Source of the DNA: Phaseolus vulgaris
Taxonomy: Eukaryota > Streptophyta > Magnoliopsida > Fabales > Fabaceae
Length of the DNA stretch: 64,000 bases
Direction: 5' to 3'
NCBI RefSeq assembly: GCF_000499845.2
Contig: NC_023753.2
Coordinates: 10,734,181-10,798,180 of the forward strand
A program made the position numbers and the translations under genes. Of the stretch, positions 1-12,800 are shown piece after piece (the first letter of the stretch is position 1; each line of letters opens with the position of its first letter). The notes under the pieces are model-generated. The model did not search any database. It had not been told where the DNA came from and was given only the letters and a program-made list of their open reading frames with translations.

Positions 1-1
1 T

Positions 2-304
2 TTATGGCAATCAGTTGAGCCTGATATTTTAGAGATGTCGGAACCATCAAAACATGTTTCTCCTTTTGGAAGAATGCATAAGACATTTGTGAATAATATT
101 CAGTGTCTCTTTGATGCAACTCAAAAAGTAGCTTCTCTCAAACAACCCAACCATGATATGGTCCTACATTTGGCAGAGGCTAGGGCTGCAGCAGCAGTTA
201 GAAGATTTTTAGTGGCTCACATATTAGAGGAACTCAACAAAAAACTTGATACATATACATGGTCTTGGTTTAGGTCTACATTTAGATTTTTGTCATGTTC
301 ATGA
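2..304 (+). CDS. Unrecognised partial reading frame running off the left edge
   Basis: The frame is open from base 2 to a stop at 302-304, about 100 codons, with the first Met at 35. The composition looks protein-like: a run reading NHDMVLHLAEARAAAAVRRF is predicted to be helical, followed by HILEELNKKL. The last 15 or so codons look like read-through into non-coding sequence, and a possible splice donor (AG before GTCTAC) lies near 271, so this may be an internal exon. I do not recognise the family. It does not match the SEC8 segment expected upstream of the exon at 3929. It could be an exon of a neighbouring gene or a captured gene fragment. Confidence 0.35.
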   Translation, partial: LWQSVEPDILEMSEPSKHVSPFGRMHKTFVNNIQCLFDATQKVASLKQPNHDMVLHLAEARAAAAVRRFLVAHILEELNKKLDTYTWSWFRSTFRFLSCS

Positions 305-1239
305 TCAGATTCTGCATGGCCATCAAATTCCTTCTATTGATGGTTTAGTTATTTGACCTTTCTGTTCAAACTTTAGTAATGGCAATCCCTTGTGGAAGAG
401 CAGGAGGAGGTTGGAACTTACGAGGAGCATGTGGTGGTAGGAACGGATGTTCTCAATGCTCACACCACAAGTAAATGGGTCATGATAATTTTTATTCCTT
501 GCATGGCTTTCCAAAAAAAATAAAATTGTTCACATGTCTAAATCTGAAAAATTAGAATCCAAAATCTTATGAGTACCAAGAATTTTTTAGGTACAAGTTT
601 AAGAAATCAATCGGGTTTTTTTAGGTACAAGTTTATGAAATCAATCAGTCAAGGTCAATCCTTTTTAATGTCAAATGTGTCTATTGCATGCATTTTTTAA
701 TCTGTTTGAAGGTGCATCAGACCATATCTCTAGTAATCATCCATTTCTTATCCAAAAATTCCTCATATTGTTACTGTTGTCAATGTATCCAAAGTGGCAT
801 CTCAAGGAATTGGTTAAGTTTATTTATTCCTTTCACTAAATTTAAATGTTGTCTTGTTCATTCCTCATTGTTCTTACAACTCAATCTCTGAGTCAATTGA
901 ATCGCTCTTTAAATTGTTTTATGACCTTTACTGCTAATTTCTTTGTTATACAAGAGCATGGTACAGGTTATCTGATTGGAGAAGGATGTGAGTCACGAGG
1001 TCTTTATTATTGGAAACTAAGTCACTCTACATCCTGTTTTGCAACTCTAGCCCTAAAACTTTTGCATGATTGTTTGGACCTTCCAAGTTTATAAAAATTA
1101 AAGATGATGATTCTTGATCTCAAACAAATTCATGCTTTAGATTTTGAATCTTATCAGTTAGGAAAACATATTAGATTTTTCTTTTTTCTGAAAAGTCTGA
1201 AACACAATATAGTTTTGTTTTTTCAAAGAACCATGATAT
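305..1239. other. No gene recognised
   Basis: AT-rich sequence. The short frames here have no recognisable protein character. I see no RNA gene or clear repeat. Confidence 0.4.
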
Positions 1240-1400
1240 ATTGACAACCCACTTTTTTTCTCCACCCACATAACAACTCCCAATACTATTATTTTAATAA
1301 TTTTTCACATCATTTAACTACAAATTTACCCTTTATTATATTTTTTTTGTTAAAATTATCACATCAAAGGTTGTATAAAACTTCCTGAGTTGTCAATGTA
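1240..1400. repeat. Possible small MITE with short terminal inverted repeats
   Basis: The left end reads tattgacaaccca. The right end, on the opposite strand, reads acattgacaactca. These enclose about 150 bp of AT-rich non-coding DNA. The match is only about 10-12 bp and no convincing target-site duplication is visible, so the call is tentative. Confidence 0.3.
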
Positions 1401-1499
1401 TAATTGTTCTTTTTCTAACATTCACTCTTTTATTTGGGGACTGAGTAGTGTTAGTCACCTCTTTTATTTTCAATTATTTTGTAACCTTTATTGATAAAT

Positions 1500-2985
1500 T
1501 CTCTCAATGTACTTGGGTTTTTTATTGAAGGACAAATTAGAACTTTTATCCATATTTATGTCTTTCTTCAATGAAATTAAAAACCAATTTGGAAAGATAA
1601 TTCAACTTCTCAAAAGTGATATTGCTAAGGAATATTTTTCTACCGTGTTTCCTTCATTCTTATCTTCCTAGAGAATTTTACACCAATCAACATGTCCTCA
1701 CACTCAACAAAATGGTATAGCAAAGAGAAAGAATAGACGTAAAAAAATAGTATGCTTGCTCTCTAATGTTGAATACTAGTGTTCATGTTCATCGTTGGAG
1801 AGATGTGGTTCTCACTACCTGTTTCCTAATCAATAAGATGTCTTCTTCCACTCTTGAAAGTAAAGTTCCTCATTATAATTTTTTCCAATGACTCTCTATA
1901 TCATATTCATCTCCATGTGTGTTTGGGTGTATTCAAAGGCTATTCAGTTTTTCTTTTGGGATATTCTTGCCTTCAGAAAGGGTATAAATGTTATTCTCTC
2001 CCTCAACCCAAAGATTTTATATGTCTCCTAACCTAATGTTACCTTATTTGAGGACATATTTTTTTTCTTGTTCTCCATGGAAATTTTTTTATTTGTTCAA
2101 CAGGTTCTTCCTGTACCATCCTATGGCCATTATTTATTCAAGCTTCCTCTCAACCTCAATCTCAAAAGTGTAGATGACATTATTCCATCATTTGTTCTCA
2201 CATACCAAGGTCGGACACAAATTAGTCCTTCATCCTTACCTGAAGATCCTCGTGATTTAGATCTTCTACCACCAAATACTCAAATCAGAAGTTAATGAGA
2301 GACTAAGGTGAAATTTTCTCAAGAGATATAGGAGGTTGTTGGAAAACTCATTTATCTCAAAGTAAGAAGACCTGATCTCTCTTATCTAGAGAAATTTGTG
2401 AGTCAATTTATGGATAATCCTCGCATTGATCATTAGATATGTAAAAGGGAAACCAGGACAGAGATTGTTATATGAGAACAAGGGAAATACTCAAGTTTTA
2501 GGCTATTGTGATGCAGATTTGGCTAGTTGCCACATTGATAGGTGATCTACCACTGGATATTGTGGATTCCTTGTAGGGAATCTTATAAGTTGGAAAAGTA
2601 AGACATAAAGTGTTGTTGCCATGATCTAGTGTAGAAACTGATTATAGATCTATGGCACTAGCTACGTGTGAACTTTTGTGGATTTAACAACTCCTTCAAG
2701 ATTTGAATTTTTGTGAAAAGAACAAATGAAGTTGTATTGTAACAATCAAGCAGCTCTTCATATAGCCTTCGATCTAGTGTTTCATGAGAGAACTAAACAC
2801 AGTGATATTGATTGTCATTTTGTTTGAAAGAAGTTGTTCTCCGAGGAACTTATTACTAAGTTTGTCAGCTCTAATAAATAATTCGCAAACATTCTAACTA
2901 AATCTCTAAGAGGACCTAGGATTCACTTTATATGTTTCAAGCTTGGTGCATATGACCTCTATCCTCCAACTTGAGGGGAGTATTT
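1500..2985 (+). mobile_element. Degenerate Ty1/Copia pol (integrase to RNase H) with polypurine tract
   Basis: Broken frames carry Copia pol landmarks in the correct order. There is an integrase-like stretch around 1660-1790 (ending in a degraded HTPQQNGIAERK-type motif) and an integrase C-terminal stretch around 1840-2030 (including FLGYS and QKGYKCY-like sequence). RNase H remnants follow at about 2430-2620 (GYCDADLA, then STTGYCGFLVGNLISWKS) and at 2740-2900 (NNQAALHIA, then FANILTKSL). Many stops and frameshifts are present, and most of the reverse transcriptase is deleted. A polypurine-like tract, cttgaggggagt, lies near 2970, and the 3' LTR would start just after it. The element sits upstream of the first visible SEC8 exon, probably in a long intron or at a rearrangement breakpoint. 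Confidence 0.7.
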
Positions 2986-3928
2986 AAAATGAAACGTATT
3001 TTCTTCTGTATGTACCCAGCTTTAAGGTTAGGCTTAAGCCAATGCCTTACCTTTGTTTTGTAGCTCATATATATACATCAATAGATACACACACTGTTTT
3101 TTTTCTCTTCTCTTTATATAGTACAACCACTTTCTGAGTGTCATAAAGAAGCTAAGAACACAATTCTATGCCAAATGGCCAGGAGTTTAATCCTTGCTGC
3201 TCCTGTATTTTTTTAATTGAATTAAGTTTCAGAAGTATGGTCTAGTGATTATCCCTTTCCCTTTGATCAAAGGGGATAACCAACAGGTCATACTAATTGT
3301 TACTTGAGGGGACTGTCTGTTGGGAGCTCCAAAACTTTCTAAAATTCAATAAACATCCTAACTCTTTTTGTCTCTGTAGAATATAATTTGAACATTTTGT
3401 GCTATCTCAACATTAAAAGCTAGATCACGAGACCTCATTCCCTAGGCTGATTTTATTTTTTATTGTACTGGGAAAGCTAAAGCCAAGTAGATGACACTGG
3501 GAAAACTGCAGAGCTCGGTACATTTTTGGGCAGTTGAGGGTAACCTAATATCATCTACTCTAGGCTGCTACCATCCTAAATTTGGGATGAGTCTAACTTA
3601 GCCTCAAGCTCACTAATGAGGTGAGGATTGTCCCAAACTTTATAGCTCTGCTTTGGCCATTCTGTAATCAATGTAGGGTCTCAAAAGGCCCCATAAAATT
3701 TATAGTCCCAATCCTTTCCCTAAACAATTGTCTTGGTATGCCACCCAATAGCTTTAGCATTTGGGTTATGTTGGTTCTTGAGATTGTTAGATACATAACA
3801 GTTTATGTACCTGCACCTAAAAGTTGAAGCATTTGGGTAAGTTGATAATTGACATATCTATAAAGAGTTGTTTACTCTAGCATGGTGGCCTTCACTTTTT
3901 TCCAACATTTTAATCAATTATATTACAG
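2986..3928 (+). other. Non-coding stretch: probable Copia LTR remnant, then SEC8 intron
   Basis: Directly after the polypurine tract the sequence looks LTR-like, with a TATA-like catatatataca near 3066. From about 3200 to the splice acceptor at 3927-3928 (ttacag) I see no coding potential. If SEC8 is intact, this is the 3' part of the intron preceding the exon at 3929. Confidence 0.4.
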
Positions 3929-6900
3929 GCTGTTCTTGAGAAGCAGAGTTATATGCTTATTGGGAGGCATGATATTGAGAAACTGATGAGGCTTGACCCC
4001 TCTAGTGCATATTTACCAAATCTGCTCGGCCAGTGTAATGTGGAAAGTAATTCATCTGATGCTGAAACAATTGAGGCTGAAATAGAACTAAGTGAATTGC
4101 TGTTAAATTTGCGTCCTATTAAGCAGGTTTGATTTTCTGTCTATACTAACAAATCTCTGTTCTTATTTGTTATGTTTTTGCAGTAGTGACTTTGTTATAT
4201 TTTTGCTTCAGGAAAACCTAATCCATGATGACAACAAACTTATTTTGTTGGTATCCCTTAGTGACTCATTGGAGTATGTTGCAGACTCTATTGAAAGGTG
4301 CATTTTTTACACGCTTTGCAATTTAGATAATGTTTTAATTGCATATTGTACTATTGTGTATAAAGTAAGTATATATGCAATGCTGTGAGTATTGCAATTT
4401 AGATTGTATATTCCATGATCTGTAGGTTGTGGGTGGTGGAACAATTCTACTCCCAGTGAGAAACATGCTTTGCTGGGATTGTGGATTGTAAGATTGGTAA
4501 AATTATGCAAATTGCTAATAGTATGTTGTATGAAAAGCTGAAATGAAAAGGAAATGGATACTGTTTGGGAGGAATAGTGCATATTTATTCTAATGAGGAA
4601 AAGCCTTTTAAATAGGCTGTACAGGAAACAAAACTAAGAGATGAATACCAAACTATCTCCTAAAATATAGGTAAGCATAACAACTTAAATCAGATTCTAC
4701 CTACTGCTGTAGAATAGGTCATAGCAAAACTCAAAATATCTAACAAACTCTCCCTTAAAATGTGATATAACGCAACAATATGGCCAAAATGAAAATACAC
4801 CTCAGCAGAAACATGTGGGCCAGGAGGGCATAACAAACTTCTCAAAAGTGGATGGATTGAGGAGATCCAGAAGAAAACGGTTAGAGCCCAAATGGGAAAA
4901 GGACTATGTGAATATAAGGGGTGGGGAGCAAGAGAAAAGTAGGCAAAAGGTGAGTCTCTTCCTTCCCTCTGAATAGTCTGCCGCATTGCTGGTTTCTTCC
5001 TGTGTTTCTAAATGCGTATCCTTCTATACAGGTGATTGAATGATGATCCATGGGTATCTGCGCGCTAGCGGCTGCATAGAATAGGAACCACTTGTTTTGT
5101 TTCCTTTAAATTCTGTTGGAACTTGTGGAATTTGCTAATAGACAGTGGTGGACGATTTGTTCATTGAAATAAACGTTTCCAGTTTGTTCTTGTCCCCTGT
5201 TTTCCAGTTTTGGTATTGGTATTGGTTACAGGATTGTTTCAAAATGACATTAGTTTCTAATATCCGTTTTAAACTAAGGGCTCTCTGTCTTGCTACCTAC
5301 TGCAGTAGTATAGTTCATAACAAAACTGAAAATATCTAAAAAACCCTCCCTTAAACTAACATTAGTTTCTAATATTAGTTTTAAACTAAGAGCTCTCTGT
5401 CTTGCTAACTCCAAGCATCTGCCTCAACTTCTGAAATGCTGCAAGTTTGAGAACCTTTGTGAATATGTCTGCAATTTGATCCTCACTTCTGCAGTAAACC
5501 AAATCAAATTCTTCATTACTTGTCCGATCTCTCAATAAATGGTATCGAACCTCAATATTTTTACTTCTCCCATACAAAATAGGATTTTTGGACAGTTTTA
5601 TAGTTGAACTATTGTCACGGTGAATAAGAGTAGGCCCTTTTTACTTGAAATGAACTTCCTCCAGAAGCTTTCTCAACCAAATGGCTTGACAGACACATGC
5701 TGATGCAGCTACAAGCTCTGCTTCTGTTGTTGATAGAGTGACAATTGGTTGCTTTCGAGAAGACCATGAAACAGCTCCTGACCACATCTTAAAGACATAA
5801 CTAGATGTCCTTTTCTTACAATATTGGTCACCGGCATAGTTGATATAGTTGATCTTAGTGAGTCTGCTTCCTTTGAGCCTCTGGCCTGTGTGCTTCTCTG
5901 ATTTGATTCAACAGTGTCTGAGGTTTGTAAGAGCTGTCTTTGACTAATATAGGAAAATCTTATGTTTCGAGTTACAATCTCATTACATCTCTACCTCCCA
6001 ATTTGATGGCTTGATCTTATGTAGAAGAGCAAAGTTCATATGTTGAACCTTCCAGTTGATGCAATTATTTTTGTTCAATAGTAAATTCCAACTTCAACAC
6101 AATAAAATTGGAGGGAGTTCATCAAAAGTGTTTTTGAGATCCATTAATTTTCATAAGGGTTATGTCCTTTTTGCTTCTCCCGTGGCCAGCAGTTTGTGGG
6201 ACTGGGCTATTGTTTCTATTAGTGGGCAGTCTGCTCTTCAACTTCTTATAATTGATTAATGGGTTGTACCAAGGAAGGCAATTTTTTCTTTAGTTTGCTC
6301 TTTACAGCTAAAGAATACTACAATCGTTACTAATCAAATGTTTACCTCGTTAAATTTGAGACGTATCTTCACTTAGCTGTTCTCTATGGTATTTGACATA
6401 CCTTACAGTAATAAGTTGGCGGCTTTGTGTTGAATTTTTGTTTGCTAGCTTTCTTTTTTCTGTTTAGACGTCTTGTCCTCCTCTGTATAGTTCTTACATT
6501 CTTATATCGTATATTACTCTTTTCCTTTCTAATGAGGAAAATGGGTTATGACTGTTGAAATAGGTTTTATTTTATTATCTTCTTTGCCAGGATCATTGTT
6601 ACTTGATGTGTACTCTAAGTATAGGGTATAAGCTGACATTCATACTCTTAATATTTATAGAGTAGTGTTAATCAATGTAACACACGTTCAGAATACTGAT
6701 GCCGTACTTTCTCTATTACTTCTTTGATTTCTAAAAGATTTCCCCATATGCTGAGCTACAACTTATGTAAGAAATGGGGACAGAGTTTGATAAGAAAGAG
6801 GTAAGCTCACGTTGTAACAACCTGGTCTGGGCAGGTAGGGCAGGGGAGCAGATTCAGTTAGGAGTATGAGAAAAGGAAAAAGGAGAGGGCAATAAAAAAC

Positions 6901-8983
6901 TGAGTAGGGAGACCGGTGAGGGTGATACCAAGCATCTTGAATGCCATGGAACAGTCTATATTTCTTTTCAAATTTCCATTCAATATTTCCTCTGTATATC
7001 ACGTTGCTGGTACTGCACCTTTATCATGTTTGAATCATAAAATATAATACCAGTCTCTTTCCTTAATGAGTAGTATGAGATGGGTTTTTTTACTTGTTTA
7101 AAAAATGAGAGGAATTGAGCATCATTTGCTCAAGATCCCTCCAAATATTTAGAGCATTATTTGTGGTGTTTAAATTCTCTGTTAAATTTGCAGGCTTGGA
7201 CAGACAACTCAGAGAGCGTCAAATCGTGTTGGAGGAAAAAACCACCACAATCGTTTAGACAGTGCTCCTGCGAGAACTCTAGCTTCATTTGCTCAAGATT
7301 ATAGGAAACTAGCAATAGATTGCCTCAAGGTTTTACGTATAGAGATGCAATTAGAGACAATATTCCATATGCAGGTATGTCACCTGTGAGTTTATTTGTC
7401 TGTGTTGTGGAAGGAATGGCAATTTGATAGTTAATCATGTCGAAACATAACTGAGCATTACAATTTTGAGCAGGAAATGGCAAATACAGAATACTTGGAT
7501 GACCAAGATGCTGAAGAGCCCGATGACTTCATCATTTCGCTCACTTCACAGGTGTGTCTTTTAATCTTTGTATGTTTTTTTTTTATCTTATGAAGATACT
7601 TAGTTGGATCCTGGGAGGGATACGGATGTAACCCATTGGCCATTCCAAGAATAAAGTAATTGGTTCAAGACGACATGGTTTCTCTTCTTTCTCAGTTTCT
7701 GCATGCTTGGGATGATTTATGATTATCCTGTTTTGTTCTTAATGAAATTATCCAAATTGATCAAATTTAAGGATAATTACAATTGATGAAATTAGTTGAC
7801 AATTTTTTCATTAGCATGAAATCAACCGAAGTCAGATTTAGGTGGCAACTCAATTAAACATTATTTGCCCCTGGATAATTCAAAATCAAGTAAAACAGGA
7901 TAAGGTCCTGGAACAATATTTTTTAAATCCTAAGTAATGCGTTGTAAATTTCTAATATAGCTCGTAAAATTTATTGAGAATTCATTGAGCTAAAATTTGG
8001 ACATGAAAGTTATAGCCATGGCAGTAGATGGTAGTGGATCTTGAGTGTATATTCTATATAAACTAAAGGTTTTGCCTTGCAGTGATTTGAATTTTGAGGC
8101 TTGTTAATTCTATATCCATTGATTCGTTTCATAAAATGGAATTTGTTAATGGAATCCCCAGATAACTCGAAGAGATGAGGAAATGGCTCCTTTTATTTCA
8201 AATGCAAAGCGGAATTACTTATTTGGTGGAATTTGTGGGGTTGCCGCTAATGCATTTGTTAAGGTATAATACTTTTTGTATTTTTTTCTTTAATGTTTGG
8301 AGTTGTATTTCCAGTTTAATCACTTCTATCACTTCCTTTCTTTCACTGCTAATGAAAGAGTTCTCTTATTTACTTATTAGGCTTTGGCGGATATGAAGTC
8401 AATAAATCTTTTTGGCGTCCAGCAAATTTGTCGAAATGCTATTGCATTGGAACAGGTAATTAATGTTTCTCGGTTGCATATAGCTAAATTTTCAAGAATG
8501 TGAAATTGTACATTCAGATAGAACTGGAACTTAGGCAAATGTAAAAAAACACGAACGAAATTCGACAGCCATAAAAATTTTGGATGATGGTACAGGCACT
8601 GGCAGCTATTCCATCCATAAACAGTGAAACAGTGCAGCAAAGATTGGATCGAGTACGCACCTACTATGAACTATTGAACATGCCATTTGAGGCAAGTCAA
8701 CTTAACTAATGGCTCCACGTTGGTTGAAATTTTTGTCATGTCATCTTATTTATTGGTATTATTCCTATTTCTGTTGCAGGCCTTGCTTGCCTTCATTACA
8801 GAACATATGCACTTGTTCACCCGCGCTGAGTATGTTTATGCAAATTTTAGTTGTTAATACACTTTTATGGAATTATATTGACACTATTTCTACAGGTATG
8901 CCAACCTTCTTAACGTTCAGGTTCCAGGAAGGGAAATTCCTCCTGATGCTCAGGATCGAGTATCTGAAATATTATCCATGTAG
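3929..8983 (+). CDS. SEC8: Exocyst complex subunit SEC8, C-terminal third (9 exons, 5' part not seen)
   Basis: SEC8 (EXOC4) is a subunit of the octameric exocyst, which tethers secretory vesicles to the plasma membrane; in plants it is needed for polarised growth. Coding exons: 3929-4126, 4212-4297, 7194-7374, 7474-7551, 8162-8263, 8381-8455, 8596-8691, 8780-8829, 8896-8983 (stop TAG). Phases agree at every junction and give 317 residues. Recognisable SEC8 segments in order are LIGRHDIEKLMRLD, DDNKLILLVSLSDSLEYVAD, FAQDYRKLAIDCLKVLR, AEEPDDFIISLTSQITRRDE, INLFGVQQICRNAIALEQ and RTYYELLNMPFEALLAFI. The Arabidopsis protein is about 1,050 aa, so roughly 70% is missing on the left. I find no upstream SEC8 exon between 1 and 3928, so the gene is either cut by the window edge behind a long intron or 5'-truncated. 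The visible exons carry no stop or frameshift. The seventh exon (8596-8691) ends in a GC donor (AG before gcaagt at 8692); the other donors are GT. Confidence 0.93.
4590..5890 (-). mobile_element. Truncated minus-strand Copia relic inside a SEC8 intron
   Basis: On the minus strand, 5890-5386 encodes the end of a Copia RNase H domain: remnants of YAGDQYCKKRTSSYVF, then LSTTEAEL, then LIHRDNSSTIKLSKNP, ending in the near-terminal DQIADIFTK motif. A polypurine-like aagggaggg follows at about 5348, where the 3' LTR would start. The block around 5243-5410 contains two copies of a roughly 55-bp segment (acattagtttctaatat...), and a related copy of the LTR start lies near 4690-4760. This suggests overlapping LTR or terminal duplications. 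Gag, integrase and most of the reverse transcriptase are absent. It lies antisense within the 2.9-kb intron between SEC8 coding exons 4212-4297 and 7194-7374. Confidence 0.7.
5891..7193 (+). other. SEC8 intron, no further feature recognised
   Basis: AT-rich intronic sequence ending in the acceptor ttgcag at 7193. No coding or structural signal could be supported. Confidence 0.5.
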
Positions 8984-9847
8984 AAAGTTCTGTTTCGTTT
9001 CTATTCCAGAATTTTCGGACTTTCTCATTCATATTTCGGAAAATGCTGATGCAACAAACCGATGCCGATCTTACAACAACTTCAAAGTAGACTGCCAGTG
9101 AAAAGTGGTTTTGATTGCAATTCCATTTTCCCCCTCAATTATTGGTAATGTAATGGTAATTTCGATTTTGGTTCCCGCTGTTTTCCTTTTGGGTTATTCC
9201 CTTGCTCGCTCACTATTTTTTGGGTCTTGAGTTTGGGTGTGAAGAGCATTTCATTGAAGTCAATATTAAGAACAACCTGAAATTCACATGTATATTTTTC
9301 TTGTTAAATATATTGTATAATTACTTCCTACAATCGTGTGCCTATTTTAGTGTATATAAAATTTTGTCGAGGAGGGATTCCCTCTTTTTAACTTTATCTG
9401 ACTGCCATCTTTTTGCATTTATATTATTAATGCAAACTTATTAAAGATTCCTAATGGAATTGAAAATGAAATATTTTTTGCTTTAAAGTGAGGCAATGTG
9501 CCTTAATTCTTCAACAAAAGGGTTGCTAAATCTTATAATTCTATAATTCTAGTACTATATGACTATTTTCAAAATCCTTTTTCCCAAATTAGAGTCCAAG
9601 TAATCAAAACATGTCCTCTAATTTGAAAAGGCCACTTCTAGGTTAAAATTCTGTCATTTCTATAGACAATTGATCACTGGGCTTCACGTTCATATGAAAA
9701 GCTAATATCTAAGCATTAGTTGAAATCTTCTCCCAGTTGAAATCTTCACGTCAAACACTCCACACTGCAACTGCTCAAAATAATCTCCAATCACTTCACC
9801 AGGTATCAGAGCTGTTCCAATCTGAATAAGCTCGAGAAATATTTTTG
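8984..9847. other. Convergent intergenic region (3' ends of SEC8 and SVR1-like gene)
   Basis: The SEC8 stop (8981-8983) and the stop of the minus-strand pseudouridine synthase (9848-9850) face each other across about 0.86 kb. The interval should hold both 3' UTRs and polyadenylation sites. It is T-rich on the plus strand, and no exact poly(A) site can be assigned by eye. Confidence 0.5.
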
Positions 9848-12800
9848 TTAACTCTTCCACCCCAATGCGTTAAGGTTCGTTGGATTTAACTCAATATACT
9901 TTCCTAACCTGAAATGAAACAGAAGAAAAATGTTTTAATTCACCTACCAAGGTGAATTCAATTGATTGGGTCCAAAATAAAGACTACTTCAAGAACAAAG
10001 GAAAATTGGATGCATGACAATTACCCAAGGTCTGGTGGAAGTCTAAACCCACCAATGCGTATTCGCTTTAACGAATGAATCTGAAATAAGAAAGCAATGC
10101 ATGTAGTTAGTCATTTACCTGAAGGAGAAAAAAAGAAAAAGCGTTTAGTATGTTATACGTGGAAACTTTCCACAATTAAAATGGCCATAAGTTGAAACCC
10201 ATAAACACAAGCAGATACCACGAAAGACAAGAAGGGGAACGATAAGTGCCAAGCCGTACCAAAAATCTTTGATTTGGTCTGACTTTTCTGATGGATTTTA
10301 AAATAAAGCAAGGTCGCATAACAAGAGTTTACTCAATCAACATTACAAAACAGAAATAATGTCAGACAACACAGATAACTTAAATATGGTAAGAATTATT
10401 CCATTTTCTACTGCGATAAATTATCAAAACCCAAATCATGAAAGTGCTATCTAGTTATGAGAGTCCACCTGGTAAATGTGTTTCCTCAGAAAGCATGATA
10501 CTGAATTGAAGATACAACAATTTCAACAATACGTGATGTGGCTAGGAACATACATCAGCAGTGGACAATACTCACATGAAAAAATATAATAGCATCACTG
10601 TATATCTAATCATCTATACCAGTTATGCCATTCGCAATTAACAAAATTAAATAAACTCCTAAAAATCCTAAACATTGGGTTCACTAAATTTCATGATTTT
10701 CTCACACTGAATATTCCTAAGCATTTAGTAATTTTTTGGCCTTCAGGGGAAAGTTAACCAGCATATGTATGATTTAAGCTAACCTCAAGTCCAGCATTTT
10801 TTACAAGTTCACGAACTTCATGTTTCCTCCCTTCATGAACCTATGAGAACACAAATTAATTGAAGCAAACAAACGTCAGCTAGGCCTTCTATTCATAATC
10901 AGAAAACTCACATGCTCTAAAATGTAGATGGTGAAAATTCAACAGACTAAATAAATCATTTTGAGATGGTGAGGATGTCAATATCCTGCATTATTGCTTA
11001 AATCTATACCAATAATCCCATGTTAGATGTACAAATTCACATTTCAAAATACTGCTGAACACTCATAAACATAGAAGGGAAACAAGATTCGCCATTAATA
11101 ATATGCTAAAGTCCTTCATCTGAGAGTTCCTGTGCCCAAAGTTTTTATAATTTATTACGTCACATTAGATAGTGAAAATTATGTTTCCTCACTCTCCCAG
11201 AATGACCAAAATTAGCATTATAACACTCAATAGTTCCATACTATGCTATACCATAGCCTACAGCACTATAATTTGCATAAAAAGGGGAACTTCATCAACC
11301 TTTCACAAATAGATTGAGATTGAGAAACTATGTAACTGATGTGGCAGACTAAAAGATCATTACCACAATGCGAATACGAGCTCTTTGCATATCTGCCTGA
11401 CGTGGAAGTATCTCCACAGCATCAGGTACACAATGGACACCCTCAATGGTTGTTCCCTCACTTATGGCCATTAAGTGCCTCTTGTAAACCAAACCATCTA
11501 CTGTTGCAATGTATCTGATAAACAAACCAGATGTTTCAGAGACTGGAAATTTATTTGAATGAAGAACTTTCTTGGTCAGTTGGTCCTAGAAATGCAAACA
11601 CCAAAAGAATAACATAATCCATACATTAAATTATACAATAAAGAGTTAGATTAGGAAATGATTGCCATGGGACAGGGAGAACCTAATCATTTTCAATCAT
11701 TGAGTGCAAGTAAACAGTTAAATACTATGAAACACACAGCATCAAAATCATTTGAACCAAACTTCCTGTACACAATGTGTTCCCCACAAGAAACATTAGA
11801 GAAGCATAAGTCTTCTCATTGAGAACACACACACAAACCAAACTCATTTACTCACTCTTTTGATAAATTAGACGAAGGATGTGAAAGCTTTTGAGCAAAA
11901 TCCCCTGTAAACAAACATCATTGCATAAATCATTAGAAGCACTGTTCTTGTTTAAGACATAATTTAACAACAGAATGGAAATAAAACTACTTTCACAGCA
12001 AATCACATACCATCGTTTGTCACAATAATTAGCCCAGTAGTAGCAACATCAAGGCGCCCTACAGTAAATAACCGTGGTGTGGGTACCCCCGGACGCTTTT
12101 TACCCTGGAAAATGATATACCATCACAAAAAGAGTTATCCAATGCCCGAACATAACTATTTAAGATCAAAGAGTTCAAAATAAAAATATACTATCAATCA
12201 AATACAAATTAATAAAGCTCAAAGTGTCACGTACCCAAGTGTTCAAGAAATCATCAAATAAACTTATCACAGATTTAGACTCGTTCTCCCCAGACGAACA
12301 TATATACCTGTGGAAACGCAATTGCATTCGCATCACCTACAAATTCACTTAGTGCAAAGTAGGCATACATTTATAAGTAGTGTTTGGGCATGTTTTTCCA
12401 TAAATCCTTAAAGGAGGAAAAAATAGAGGTAAATGAATTAAATTTCTCCGGCAAGCTAAAATCAATTTATACACTTAACTTGTATAAAATTCTTATCTAA
12501 GTTCTTCGAAAGCTGTAAGTACTTAAGGTGATATTAGCTTACAAGAAAAAAAAATAGTTCTCTTATAAGTGTTTATGGAAAAATGAATCCTCACAAACCA
12601 TAACGCTCAACATACCCTTTCGGTTTGTTCAAGGCCAAATAAACCTTTTGAGGTTGCCTCTTGGGAAGCCGATTCCCATTCACATAGATAACGTCCTTCG
12701 CAGGATCAACTCTAGTCTACACACAACAATAAAAACCTCCAAATTCACATAATTCCAACAAAATGAAATCACTGAAGGAAACAGACCAAACCTGAGGCGT

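Noticed and set aside
4690..4986. 98-codon minus-strand frame
   Set aside because: It lies in the LTR-like part of the Copia relic within the SEC8 intron, has no recognisable domain, and reads as Pro/Ser/Leu-rich random translation.
8709..9101. 130-codon plus-strand frame over the SEC8 3' end
   Set aside because: It reads through two introns and the 3' UTR in a different frame from the SEC8 exons.
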